From CAZTZY01 sp964617765 (lineage in GTDB: Bacteria; Pseudomonadota; Gammaproteobacteria; Pseudomonadales; DT-91): a DNA stretch of 11,970 nucleotides. The notes beneath the pieces are model-generated. The model had not been told where the DNA came from. It worked only from the letters and a program-made list of their open reading frames with translations, and did no database searches. The translations under genes and the position numbers were made by a program. The stretch spans positions 1 through 11,970 of the forward strand of contig CAZTZY010000089.1 of NCBI GenBank assembly GCA_964617765.1, given 5' to 3'. This document shows positions 1-7,773 of this stretch, one piece after another (within the stretch, counting starts at the first letter, position 1; the number at the start of each line of letters is the position of its first letter).

Positions 1-1
1 C

Positions 2-70
2 GGTATATCCAGTCCCTGGTTTGCTCATGGTCAGATATCGAAGGTAAATGCTGCCTATCGTGTCAAATAA
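2..70 (+). CDS. Possible C-terminal remnant of a gene entering from the left
   Basis: The frame beginning at base 2 is open from the window edge and stops at TAA 68-70. It gives 22 residues that begin GISSPWF and end NAAYRVK. The mix of aromatic, polar and basic residues is protein-like, and the ending on an aromatic-basic motif would suit an outer-membrane or secreted protein. The fragment is too short to recognise. A competing frame beginning at base 1 is open to TAG 148-150, but its translation is rich in Cys and Ile and less convincing. This is a tentative call, and the gene could equally be absent. Confidence 0.3.
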   Translation, partial: GISSPWFAHGQISKVNAAYRVK

Positions 71-137
71 CATTCCGCATCGCGATTGTTTACACCCTGA
101 TTTATGGCAAAGTCATAAACTTTGAGCTAGTCTCAAA

Positions 138-183
138 AATGCTTCAATAGGAAATATTGTCAGTGCTGGCGATTTGAAGCATT
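138..183. repeat. 10-bp perfect inverted repeat in the leader of the binding-protein gene
   Basis: AATGCTTCAA at 138-147 is the exact reverse complement of TTGAAGCATT at 174-183, with 26 bases between the arms. The right arm ends seven bases before the likely ribosome binding site of the downstream gene. It could be an operator dyad or an mRNA hairpin in the leader. There is no T-tract after the right arm, so a terminator is unlikely. The rest of 71-205 holds no convincing gene. Confidence 0.45.
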
Positions 184-205
184 GCCTACTCGAAAAGGGT
201 TATCA

Positions 206-1243
206 GTGATAAGCGAAATGTGCAGGTTTTCGAAGTGTATACAGGGATTAAAGAGCATATCGGCACGTTTCTTCCGGGTCTTGTATTATCTCTGCCTGTC
301 TTTGGGATTCCTCCTTGTTTGTTTTTCTTCATTAAGCTCCTGCACGCAACAATTGCCACCTTATTTGCGTATTGCCAGCAATCAATGGCCAGGTTATGAG
401 CCACTTTATTTGGCTCGTGAGTTGGGTTATTTCGATCAATCCAGGATCAAGTTGTATGAATTGCCCAATGCTTCCGTAATGCTCAATGCATTTCGTAACA
501 GGGCGGTTGATGTCGTTACCCTTACGCTGGATGAGGCATTGTTATTGCAGCACGATGGCATGGATGTGCGCATATTATTGGTATTGGATAACTCATATGG
601 TGCTGACGTTCTTATGGCCAGGCCGGAACTCAAGACCTTAAGTGATCTTAAGGGAAAGCGGGTAGGTCTGGAGAGTGGTGCGCTGGGAGCATTTATGTTG
701 AGTCGATCATTGGAGATAGCGGGTCTTACACCAGCGGATGTAATTCCTGTGCCGGTGACAATTGACAAACAGGTACAAGCTTATAAAGACGGTCTTTTTG
801 ATGCGTTGGTGACTTTTGACCCGGTACGAACAGAGTTGTTAAAAATGGATGCACATATCCTGTTAGACAGTAAAAAGCTACCTAACGAAATATTTGATGT
901 GTTGGTGGTGCGGGCAGACGTTTATCAGCAGAGACCTGAAGAAATGCAGCAAATTATCAGTGTCTGGTTTAGGACTCTGGAGTATATCAAGGCGCATCCG
1001 CAAAAAGCTTTTACACAAATGGCCCCTCGTAATGGCCTTAATTATGCAGAATTTTCAGCAGCCATGGCGGGTATCAGGCAATCTGATATCGAAGAAAATC
1101 GGCGCTTGTTAACAGGGGATCAGCCAGGTTTATTGATTCCTGCACAAAAGATGGTGAATGTGATGTTACAGAATCGATTGATCAGTAGTGCTGTTGAGCC
1201 AGTGCATTTAATTGATAAACAGCAAAAGGATTTACTGCAGTGA
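206..1243 (+). CDS. NMT1/SsuA-like periplasmic substrate-binding lipoprotein, probable kinase-associated sensor
   Basis: This is a 345-residue protein if it starts at GTG 206, which has AAGGG at 195-199, six bases upstream. ATG 218 is the alternative; TTG 182 would lie inside the inverted repeat and has no ribosome binding site. A basic N-region and hydrophobic stretch lead to LSSC with the lipidation Cys at about residue 46, so a membrane-anchored lipoprotein is expected. The mature part opens with a strand followed by NQWPGYEPLYLARELGYF, the usual start of NMT1/THI5, SsuA and TauA-type binding proteins. It continues with the family-typical segments LSDLKGKRVGLESGALG, which lies in the ligand cleft of the fold, and a DALVTFDP segment in lobe two. 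These proteins bind small organic ligands such as sulfonates, pyrimidine precursors or nitrate. The ligand here cannot be read. No ABC permease or ATPase follows. The gene instead overlaps a membrane hybrid kinase, so I infer a role as ligand receptor for that kinase. Confidence 0.87.
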   Translation: MISEMCRFSKCIQGLKSISARFFRVLYYLCLSLGFLLVCFSSLSSCTQQLPPYLRIASNQWPGYEPLYLARELGYFDQSRIKLYELPNASVMLNAFRNRAVDVVTLTLDEALLLQHDGMDVRILLVLDNSYGADVLMARPELKTLSDLKGKRVGLESGALGAFMLSRSLEIAGLTPADVIPVPVTIDKQVQAYKDGLFDALVTFDPVRTELLKMDAHILLDSKKLPNEIFDVLVVRADVYQQRPEEMQQIISVWFRTLEYIKAHPQKAFTQMAPRNGLNYAEFSAAMAGIRQSDIEENRRLLTGDQPGLLIPAQKMVNVMLQNRLISSAVEPVHLIDKQQKDLLQ

Positions 1244-4023
1244 ACATCAAGGGTCTATTGCGTTTAAGGATATTCATTCCACTTCTGCTTTTGATAGTCG
1301 TTACCGGGACATCACTGTTTTATGGAGTTGTTAATATTCTCCATAGCAGGGAGTTGATTGAGCAAGAGGCAGAGCATGATCTGATTGGTTTGATGACCGC
1401 TTTGCAAAACTCAGTGGGTGCTGAAATGGCTGGCGAAAACAGGGGTAATGCCAATATCAACCTGTCTTTTGCTGCCTTGCAGTCGCATGTCGAAAAGCTG
1501 TTTTTGACGGATGATCAATACCGGATTTTATTGGCTAATCATTATTCCTGGCGCGGGCAGCCGGCAAGCGAGGTTTCAGATTTTGATAGGGCTGTTGCAG
1601 CTTCTGTCCAGAATAACTATGTGGGGAAAATTATAAAGCACCCAGAGGGACAGCGCATGAGTGGTTATTATGCGGTAAGCCTTCCTTTGGAAAAAAATGA
1701 AATACGTTCTTTGAGAAAGGGAATTTTATACATTGATTATGATCTCTCTGAGCAATTCATGCTGGAGCAAAACTATGTTATCTACAGCACGTTAAAATTT
1801 TGGTTATTCAGTTTGGTAATTGTGGGTATTGTCGCGCTGATATTGCACTGGCGGGTTTCGCACCGGTTGGAGATCTTGGCGCAAGCTACGCAAAGATTAT
1901 CTTCTGGCGATGCAAATATACGTGTCAATTTGACCGGTAATGATGAAGTCGCCGATTTAGGTAAAGTGTTTGATGATATGGCGGAAAAACTTCAGAAAGA
2001 ACATTCCGAGTTACTGTTGAGTGAGGAAAAATTAAATACATTAATCGAGAATGCTCCTGATGCTATCGTGGTCATGGATCTGGATACTGGTTATTTTGTG
2101 ATGGTCAATGCTAAAGCTGAAACACTCTTTGGATATTCGAGAGAGTATCTGATGCAGAGTGGACCCATAGAGATGAGCCCAGCCTTACAGCCTAATGGAG
2201 AGTCTTCGCAGCACGCTGCAATGGCGTACATTGAACAGGCAATGAATGGAGCAATGCCTGTTTTTGAATGGGAGCATCTGCATCGCAACGGGCGGGCCAT
2301 TCCCTGCGAGATACGGCTGGTGCGTTTGCCAGCAGAAACCCACAGGTTGGTACAAGGAAACATATTTGATATCAGTGAGAGAAAGATTTCTGAGCAAGCC
2401 CTGCGGGTCAGTGAAAAACAATATCGTGAACTGGTATCGGCCTTACAGGAAGGTATCTGGGTTGTCGATAAAGAAGCCAATACCACTTTCGTTAATAAAC
2501 ATATGGCGGTGATGTTGGGTTATACCGAGCAGGAAATGATCGGCAAGAACCTGTTTTATTTTATGGATGAATACGGTGTTGAGATTTGTAAGCGCAATCT
2601 GGTGCGTCGTGAACAGGGCATCAAGGAAAACCATGATTTTGAATTCATTAAAAAAAATGGGGACAGGATAATTGTAGTGATGGCATCATCCCCGTTAATG
2701 GATGAAGCCGGCAATTATATGGGTGCTATAGCAGGTGTGTTAGATATTACAGATCGGAAAAAATCCGAGCAGAAGCTTTTGCAGTTAAACCAGGAATTGG
2801 AGCTGCGTGTGACTGAGCGCACCAAAGAATTACAAAGAGCCAAAGAGTTGGCAGAATCGGCCACGGAGGCTAAAAGCGAATTTTTGGCCAATATAAGTCA
2901 TGAAATTCGCACGCCCATGAACAGCATCCTGGGGATGGCCTATCTGGCACTGGATACCCAGCTTGATAGCAAGCAGCGTGATTACATCGATAAAATTCAC
3001 GTATCTGGCCAGCATTTGCTGGCACTGATAAACAATGTACTGGACTTTTCCAGAATAGAGGCAGGTAAGCTTATTCTTGAAAATGCGGATTTTCATCTGG
3101 ATACCGTGCTGGATATGCTGTTGGTTTTGCTGGGGGATAAAGCCCGGCAAAAGGGCTTGCAAATCAAGATAGATGTTTCGCCTGATGTTCAGCGTTATAT
3201 TTCGGGTGACTCCTTGCGCCTGGGGCAAATCCTGATTAATTTCACCAATAATGCCATAAAATTTTCTGATAAAGGTGAAATAACCCTTCGCGTAAAACAG
3301 CTTTCTGCTGATTCTGCTGGATATTTATTGCGGTTTGAAGTGGAAGATCAGGGTATAGGATTAAGTGACAAAGAACGTGGCAGGGTATTTGAGTTATTTG
3401 AACAAGCCGATTCATCCACTACACGAAAATATGGTGGCAGTGGTTTGGGTTTAAGCATTAGCAAACAACTGGCTAATATGATGGGTGGAGAAGTCGGTGT
3501 AGAAAGCCAGCAGGGTAAAGGCAGTACATTCTGGTTTACCATGAGATGTAGCAAGCCCAATTTTCAATCTAACACTGAATATCAATATAATAAAGAAACT
3601 ATTAATACGCATGATTTGTCTGGATTTCATGTGTTGCTGGCAGAAGACAATCTGTTTAACCAGCAATTGGCCAGTGAATTATTGCATCGTTTGGGGGTTA
3701 GGGTAACCGTTGCCAATCATGGACAGGAAGCCATTGACTTATTACAAAAATCCCGTGCAGATAAAATTGTCATTGATTGCATACTGATGGATCTGCATAT
3801 GCCAGTGATGGACGGCCTGGAGGCTACAGAATATATTCGCAAAGAACTAAAAATAACCGAATTACCCATTATCGCGCTGACAGCGAATGCCTGGTATGAA
3901 GTGAGAGAGCGTTGCATCGCTGCCGGCATGAATGACTTTATCACTAAACCGATTAGCCCTGCAGGTCTATTTACAGTTCTGCTTAAATGGAAACGACAAC
4001 AATCTGCAGAGCATAACGGGTAG
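1240..4023 (+). CDS. Membrane hybrid sensor histidine kinase (HAMP-PAS-PAS-HisKA-HATPase-REC)
   Basis: A 927-residue hybrid kinase starting at GTG 1240, which overlaps the previous stop by four bases (GTGA); AAAAGGA at 1224-1230 is the ribosome binding site. Domains in order are: transmembrane helix about 11-30; periplasmic sensor region about 31-185, perhaps Cache/PAS-like but not recognised; second helix about 187-206; HAMP about 205-258; PAS about 262-385; PAS about 395-510; coiled coil about 508-545; HisKA with SHEIRTP and phospho-acceptor His554; HATPase_c with N-box Asn671, G1 box D703-G705-G707 and G2 box GGSGLGL at 732-738; a linker; and a receiver domain with acidic pair E802/D803, phospho-acceptor Asp851, Thr881 and Lys903. 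All catalytic residues needed for phosphotransfer are present. There is no HPt domain and no DNA-binding or cyclase output, so the receiver must pass phosphate to a separate HPt protein or act back on the kinase. Co-translation with the binding lipoprotein suggests that lipoprotein docks on the periplasmic region, as LuxP does on LuxQ or TorT on TorS (analogy, not homology). Confidence 0.95.
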   Translation: MNIKGLLRLRIFIPLLLLIVVTGTSLFYGVVNILHSRELIEQEAEHDLIGLMTALQNSVGAEMAGENRGNANINLSFAALQSHVEKLFLTDDQYRILLANHYSWRGQPASEVSDFDRAVAASVQNNYVGKIIKHPEGQRMSGYYAVSLPLEKNEIRSLRKGILYIDYDLSEQFMLEQNYVIYSTLKFWLFSLVIVGIVALILHWRVSHRLEILAQATQRLSSGDANIRVNLTGNDEVADLGKVFDDMAEKLQKEHSELLLSEEKLNTLIENAPDAIVVMDLDTGYFVMVNAKAETLFGYSREYLMQSGPIEMSPALQPNGESSQHAAMAYIEQAMNGAMPVFEWEHLHRNGRAIPCEIRLVRLPAETHRLVQGNIFDISERKISEQALRVSEKQYRELVSALQEGIWVVDKEANTTFVNKHMAVMLGYTEQEMIGKNLFYFMDEYGVEICKRNLVRREQGIKENHDFEFIKKNGDRIIVVMASSPLMDEAGNYMGAIAGVLDITDRKKSEQKLLQLNQELELRVTERTKELQRAKELAESATEAKSEFLANISHEIRTPMNSILGMAYLALDTQLDSKQRDYIDKIHVSGQHLLALINNVLDFSRIEAGKLILENADFHLDTVLDMLLVLLGDKARQKGLQIKIDVSPDVQRYISGDSLRLGQILINFTNNAIKFSDKGEITLRVKQLSADSAGYLLRFEVEDQGIGLSDKERGRVFELFEQADSSTTRKYGGSGLGLSISKQLANMMGGEVGVESQQGKGSTFWFTMRCSKPNFQSNTEYQYNKETINTHDLSGFHVLLAEDNLFNQQLASELLHRLGVRVTVANHGQEAIDLLQKSRADKIVIDCILMDLHMPVMDGLEATEYIRKELKITELPIIALTANAWYEVRERCIAAGMNDFITKPISPAGLFTVLLKWKRQQSAEHNG

Positions 4024-4054
4024 TCAAGTTGAGTGAAATTTGCTGGAGAGTGAT

Positions 4055-4429
4055 ATGCATAAAGATAAACACAGGGCAGGTGTATCAGAATCAAGCCTGG
4101 TAGTAAGGCATCTCAAACTGGAGCATGTGACGAAGGAAAATATTTCTGCGCTTATAACAGATATAGACCAGCTATATGGATTGGATGCTGTGACTTTTGA
4201 TGAGAAAACACAAGTTATTAATCTGGCTTATGATGCTGCCCGTTTGTCGATTGATGGTATTGAAGAGCTGTTTAAAAAACACGGCTTGCATATCAGTCAT
4301 GATGTATGGACGCGGTTTAAAAATAATTATTACAGCTTCATTGACCAGAATGTGCATGATAATTCCCATCATGTTCATGCCTGTTGTAATAAGGTACCCG
4401 TGGGCAGCAAGCCTGGCAAAAAATCATAA
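4055..4429 (+). CDS. Small HMA-like (ferredoxin-fold) protein with His/Cys-rich tail
   Basis: A 124-residue protein. ATG 4055 is preferred because GGAG at 4045-4048 lies six bases upstream; an in-frame TTG at 4040 has no such site. Residues about 14-82 follow the strand-helix-strand-strand-helix-strand order of heavy-metal-associated (HMA) domains: LVVRHLKLEHVT, a helix, AVTFDEKTQVINLAYD, then a helix LSIDGIEELFKKHG. The copper-binding CxxC normally found in the first loop is absent, so canonical HMA metal binding is not expected. The tail has an aromatic segment (WTRFKNNYYSFID, 85-97), then H101, H105, H106, H108, C110 and C111, a plausible metal site. I recall similar small proteins in gammaproteobacteria but cannot name a characterised one. 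The gene lies 31 bases after the kinase stop on the same strand, so it probably shares the kinase transcript. Its function is unknown; metal sensing or chaperoning is a guess. Confidence 0.75.
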   Translation: MHKDKHRAGVSESSLVVRHLKLEHVTKENISALITDIDQLYGLDAVTFDEKTQVINLAYDAARLSIDGIEELFKKHGLHISHDVWTRFKNNYYSFIDQNVHDNSHHVHACCNKVPVGSKPGKKS

Positions 4430-4457
4430 GGGGTTTAATCAATTTAAAGAGATTTCC

Positions 4458-4491
4458 AAAAAATAACCTTGTTGATAATGTTAGGTTTTTT
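4458..4491. terminator. Candidate bidirectional terminator between convergent operons
   Basis: An A-tract at 4458-4463 is followed by a short stem of AACCT (4465-4469) with AGGTT (4483-4487), and then a T-tract at 4486-4491. Read on either strand this gives a stem followed by a run of T, the usual form of a shared terminator between converging genes. The kinase unit ends at 4429 and the exporter operon ends at 4562. The stem is only five base pairs and AT-rich unless the A and T tracts also pair, so the strength is uncertain. Confidence 0.4.
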
Positions 4492-4561
4492 GAGTAACAA
4501 TACTGCAAGCATTTTTTAAATTCAAAATGCATGGCATTGAGTTTCAGGTAACTTTTATCCC

Positions 4562-5758
4562 TTAGTTTTGCCGCAAGGCAAGAATGGGGTCAAGCATGGA
4601 GGCCCGCCATGCGGGGGTAATGCCGGCTATTAAACCGACCAGTGTAGACAATAGCCACGCCAGGAATAAATATAACGGTTGTAATGCCAGTGGCAGGGCA
4701 GGTACGGCCAGTTTTGCGCCACTGACCAGGGTAATAACCAGTAGAATGCCGGCCAACCCACCGAGGCCTGCCAGCACAATGGCTTCGCCCAGAAACAACA
4801 GCAAGGTTTGGCGGCGCGTAGATCCCAGCGCACGCAACAATCCAATTTCAGCCATGCGTTCGTGCAGTGCTGTGGTCATGATGGTGGCAACGCCTACGCC
4901 ACCTACCAACAATGATATGCTGCCAAGGCCGGCGATGGCCATGGTGATTATACGCAGTATTTTATTCAGGCTTTTTAGCATATCTTCTTGCGACATGATG
5001 GTGAAGTCTTCTTTGCCATGTAGATTCGTCAGTAATTTTGTGACGCGCCGTGTCATATCCGCGCTCGTGGTTTGTGGGCTAAATACGATATTGATTTCAG
5101 AAACACCTTCGCGATTAAAGATTTGCAGCCCGCGAGCGGTAGGTATGTAAATCACATCGTCAAGATCAAAACCCAGCATTTGACCTTTGGGTTTCATTAC
5201 GCCAATGACGCGGAAACGATAGCCGCCGACACGAATGGTAGAGCCTAACGGATTGTCATTGCCGAATAGTTCATGGCGTAAGGTTGCGCCGAGCACGGCA
5301 TAAGGTCGAGCCGCCGAACCTTCGTCAGGTGGCAGGAAGCGGCCCAGTGCAACTTCGATGCGCCAGGCTTTTGCAGCTTCATGGCTGGAGGCAATGACGT
5401 GGGAATTACGTTGTTTGGTACCACTATCAATCTTCATCGGGCCTTGTACTGTTGGTGTTATAGCTTCTACATAAGGTAAACGTCGAAGTTCCCTGGCATC
5501 ATATTCAGTCAATGGCCGTACGGTTTTTAATAATCCGGCTAAACCATGGGTGGTGGTTTTTCCTGCGGTCACGGTAACAATACGTGTGCCAAACATTGAG
5601 AATGTATCGAGCAGGTAAACGCGCAGGCCTTCACCTACCGATGTAAGAAGAGCCACTGCCGAGATGCCGATGGCAATACCCAATGCGGTTAAAAAACTGC
5701 GTTGGCGTTGTGATAAAACCGAACGAAGAATCCAGCGCGTACCATCACTCATCAGCAT
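4562..5758 (-). CDS. FtsX/MacB-type ABC exporter permease (second permease of the operon)
   Basis: A 398-residue integral inner-membrane protein of the FtsX/MacB permease family, starting at ATG 5758 or at a second ATG at 5752; neither has a strong ribosome binding site. One transmembrane helix at about 22-42 leads into a large periplasmic MacB-type core of about 43-268. Three C-terminal helices follow at about 271-295, 318-345 and 361-382. The family's hallmark coupling segment ERMAEIGLLRALGSTRRQ (300-317) sits between the second and third helices, and the protein ends with the usual PAWRASMLDPILALR. Such permeases transmit ATP hydrolysis to the periplasm as a mechanical movement and do not form a channel. 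The gene comes last in the adaptor-ATPase-permease-permease operon, 73 bases after the first permease. The two permeases are clearly different in sequence, so a heterodimer is likely. The substrate cannot be told. Confidence 0.93.
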   Translation of the reverse strand: MLMSDGTRWILRSVLSQRQRSFLTALGIAIGISAVALLTSVGEGLRVYLLDTFSMFGTRIVTVTAGKTTTHGLAGLLKTVRPLTEYDARELRRLPYVEAITPTVQGPMKIDSGTKQRNSHVIASSHEAAKAWRIEVALGRFLPPDEGSAARPYAVLGATLRHELFGNDNPLGSTIRVGGYRFRVIGVMKPKGQMLGFDLDDVIYIPTARGLQIFNREGVSEINIVFSPQTTSADMTRRVTKLLTNLHGKEDFTIMSQEDMLKSLNKILRIITMAIAGLGSISLLVGGVGVATIMTTALHERMAEIGLLRALGSTRRQTLLLFLGEAIVLAGLGGLAGILLVITLVSGAKLAVPALPLALQPLYLFLAWLLSTLVGLIAGITPAWRASMLDPILALRQN

Positions 5759-5781
5759 ATTTTTTTCTCGCTGACTTTGCC

Positions 5782-5808
5782 GTTAACCTGAAGAAAGACA
5801 GGGGTAAC
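5782..5808. repeat. Imperfect hairpin between the two permease genes
   Basis: GTTAACCTG at 5782-5790 pairs with CAGGGGTAAC at 5799-5808, leaving one mismatch and one bulge around an eight-base loop. It lies in the 73-base gap between the permease genes and has no T-tract on the minus-strand side. An RNA hairpin that tunes transcript stability or relative expression is possible; a terminator is unlikely. Confidence 0.3.
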
Positions 5809-5831
5809 AACTGTGGATAATGGATAGGCAG

Positions 5832-7025
5832 TCATGGTTTTTGCAATGCCTGTACAGGTTGAAAATGGCTGGCGCGACGCGCAGGTAACCACGAAAATAC
5901 CAGGCCGGTCACTAACGCGACAATAATGGCGGCAATAAATGCCCAGACGGGAGTGCGAAATGGCATATCGGGGAAGATCAAACAGCCAATATTGACTACG
6001 ATGACTCCAAGTAGCACGCCTGCACCTGCGCCTGCGCCGGTCATTAACATGGCTTCACCGAGAAAAATGCGCAATATATCTGCTGATGATGCCCCTAATG
6101 CTTTTAACAAGCCGATTTCGCGGGTGCGCTGGCTAACACTGATCAACATCACATTCATGATAAGTACGCCTGCTACCAGCAGGCTAATGGCACCAATGGC
6201 AGCAATCGCCAGCGTCATGGTGGCAAGGATGCCGTCGAAAGTGGCGCGCATGGAATCGGGGCTGATAACAGTAATGTCGAGTTCACCTTGATGGAAATCC
6301 TGCATGGTTTTTTCGATATGTTTTTTAACATCATCAATTGGATATCCTTCGCGTACAAAAACCAGAACACGAAATAAGCCGGTTACATTAAACAAGCGCT
6401 GCGCTGAAGCGACAGGAATAATGACAGCATCGCCAAAATCAATGCCCATGCCACCCACGGCTTCACTTAACACGCCAACAACGCGAAATCGCGAATCACC
6501 GATACGCACAAATGCACCTATGGCTGGCTGGTTATCAAACAGGGCTTGTTTGAGTTTTTCTCCAATCAATGCATCACCGGTTGCGCGTCGAAAATCTCCC
6601 GCTGGCAGGTTCTGCCCTTGCGCCAGGGTTAAATGGTTAACATCCATAAAAAGATCAGAGGAACCTACGGTAATCACTTCGCGACTGCGTTGTTGATGGC
6701 TTACCAGACTGCTGCCAATGATCACAGGTACAGACTGTTTTATTGCGGATATACGTTGCGGCAGCATGGCTGCTTCTTCCAGCGTGATATCGCGAGCGGC
6801 AGTACCCATCAGGGGCGGCATGCCACCCGTGGTTTCATTACGCCCGGGTAATATGACCAGTACGTCTTTACCGATAGAAGAGAATTCATTGATGATGTAA
6901 CCGCGTGCGCCTTCACCCAAAGCGGTTAATACCACTACAGCTGCCACTCCCAAACCCATTGCACACAAAATCATGATGCCGCGAAAGCGCTGGTTCAGCA
7001 GCGTTTGCAGGTTGTATTGAAGCAT
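5832..7025 (-). CDS. FtsX/MacB-type ABC exporter permease (first permease of the operon)
   Basis: A 397-residue permease starting at ATG 7025, one base after the ATPase stop (TGA-T-ATG), so its translation is probably coupled. An upstream in-frame start at 7076 would add 17 basic residues overlapping the ATPase gene and is not favoured. One helix is at about 17-36, followed by a periplasmic MacB-type core of about 37-265 that includes a Gly/Met-rich stretch near 66-75. Helices follow at about 270-296, 318-350 and 359-381. The coupling motif SQRTREIGLLKALGAS spans 298-313 and the C-terminal motif PARRASHFQPVQALQ spans 381-395. Both are diagnostic of the MacB/LolC/LolE permease family. It should pair with the 4562-5758 permease and the adjacent ATPase to form an exporter that acts on a substrate in the periplasm or outer leaflet of the inner membrane. 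Confidence 0.94.
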   Translation of the reverse strand: MLQYNLQTLLNQRFRGIMILCAMGLGVAAVVVLTALGEGARGYIINEFSSIGKDVLVILPGRNETTGGMPPLMGTAARDITLEEAAMLPQRISAIKQSVPVIIGSSLVSHQQRSREVITVGSSDLFMDVNHLTLAQGQNLPAGDFRRATGDALIGEKLKQALFDNQPAIGAFVRIGDSRFRVVGVLSEAVGGMGIDFGDAVIIPVASAQRLFNVTGLFRVLVFVREGYPIDDVKKHIEKTMQDFHQGELDITVISPDSMRATFDGILATMTLAIAAIGAISLLVAGVLIMNVMLISVSQRTREIGLLKALGASSADILRIFLGEAMLMTGAGAGAGVLLGVIVVNIGCLIFPDMPFRTPVWAFIAAIIVALVTGLVFSWLPARRASHFQPVQALQKP

Positions 7026-7026
7026 A

Positions 7027-7773
7027 TCAGCTGAGCGCAATGGGTGTACTCTCATCAGCAGCAATTTTGCCATCAATCATACGGATATGGCGATGGGCAC
7101 GACTGCCTAATGCTGCGTCGTGGGTAACCATCAATAATGTAATTCCCGAATGATGTAATTCTTCTAACAACTCCATTACATCTTTTCCTGCCTTGCTATC
7201 AAGATTGCCGGTAGGTTCGTCGGTTAATAATAAGCTGGGGCGCATCACAATGGCGCGGGCGATGGCTACACGTTGTTGTTGGCCACCGGATAATTGCCCG
7301 GGTTTGTGTGCAGCCCTATCCGTTAAATGCAAACGTTCCATCACTTCTCTGGAGCGTACTTGGCGTTCACGCGATGGGATGCCTTCCAGTAACATCGGTA
7401 GTTCGATGTTTTCCTGTGCGGTTAAACGTGGAATTAAATGGAAGGATTGAAATACAAAACCGATTTGTTCACGGCGCAAGCTGGCACGTTGTTCTTCATT
7501 CAGGATGGTCGTTTCACGCCCGGCGAGCTTATAGCTGCCACTCTCAGGTTTATCGAGTAAGCCGATCATATGCAGTAGAGTAGATTTTCCGGAACCCGAT
7601 GGCCCCATCACAGACAGGTATTCCCCCTTGTGTACTGTCAGGTTTACGCCGTCCAGGGCACGCACCACCTGATCACCCAGCTGAAAGGTTTTAACCACAT
7701 TGTCCAGTTCAATAACAACAGGATTGTCGTTGTCGTTGTTATTGTTATGGTGACTGTCTATCGGGTTATTCAT
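7027..7773 (-). CDS. MacB/LolD-type ABC transporter ATPase
   Basis: A 248-residue cytoplasmic ATPase from ATG 7773. This start overlaps the adaptor stop (7766-7768) by eight bases; a start further upstream at 7839 would overlap far more. All nucleotide-binding motifs are intact: Walker A GPSGSGKST at 57-65, Q-loop Gln109, signature LSGGQQQR at 161-168, Walker B LLLTDE at 181-186 and H-loop His218. The sequence after Walker A (LLHMIGLLDKPESG) and the NLDSKAG segment after Walker B are typical of the LolD/MacB/YbbA branch, which drives FtsX-type permeases. Before the fold begins there is a short His/Asn/Asp-rich leader (residues about 8-17) encoded by a triplet repeat. MacB proper has this ATPase fused to its permease, whereas here they are separate genes. 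Confidence 0.96.
   Translation of the reverse strand: MNNPIDSHHNNNNDNDNPVVIELDNVVKTFQLGDQVVRALDGVNLTVHKGEYLSVMGPSGSGKSTLLHMIGLLDKPESGSYKLAGRETTILNEEQRASLRREQIGFVFQSFHLIPRLTAQENIELPMLLEGIPSRERQVRSREVMERLHLTDRAAHKPGQLSGGQQQRVAIARAIVMRPSLLLTDEPTGNLDSKAGKDVMELLEELHHSGITLLMVTHDAALGSRAHRHIRMIDGKIAADESTPIALS
7723..7752 (-). repeat. Imperfect triplet repeat coding a His/Asn/Asp leader of the ATPase
   Basis: Ten codons near the start of the ATPase gene read, on the minus strand, as two His codons followed by a run of AAC, AAT and GAC codons. They give HHNNNNDNDN. The near-perfect AAC-type triplets suggest origin by replication slippage. The segment precedes the first strand of the ATPase fold and is probably a disordered tail. 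Confidence 0.6.

Noticed and set aside
71..150. Sigma-70 promoter for the sensor operon, with TTTACA near 89-94
   Set aside because: No acceptable -10 hexamer occurs at 16-18 bases from it, so I do not call a promoter although one is expected here.
2091..3228. Several minus-strand open frames within the hybrid kinase gene
   Set aside because: The plus strand carries a continuous, fully motif-supported kinase; the antisense frames have no protein-like features.
4584..5150. 188-codon open frame on the plus strand inside the second permease gene
   Set aside because: It is antisense to a well-supported FtsX permease, and its composition (Pro/Ser/Met/Arg-rich, no domain) is that of a shadow frame.
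5926..6696. Two plus-strand open frames of 121 and 130 codons inside the first permease gene
   Set aside because: They are shadows of the permease frame, with no recognisable domain and no start signals.
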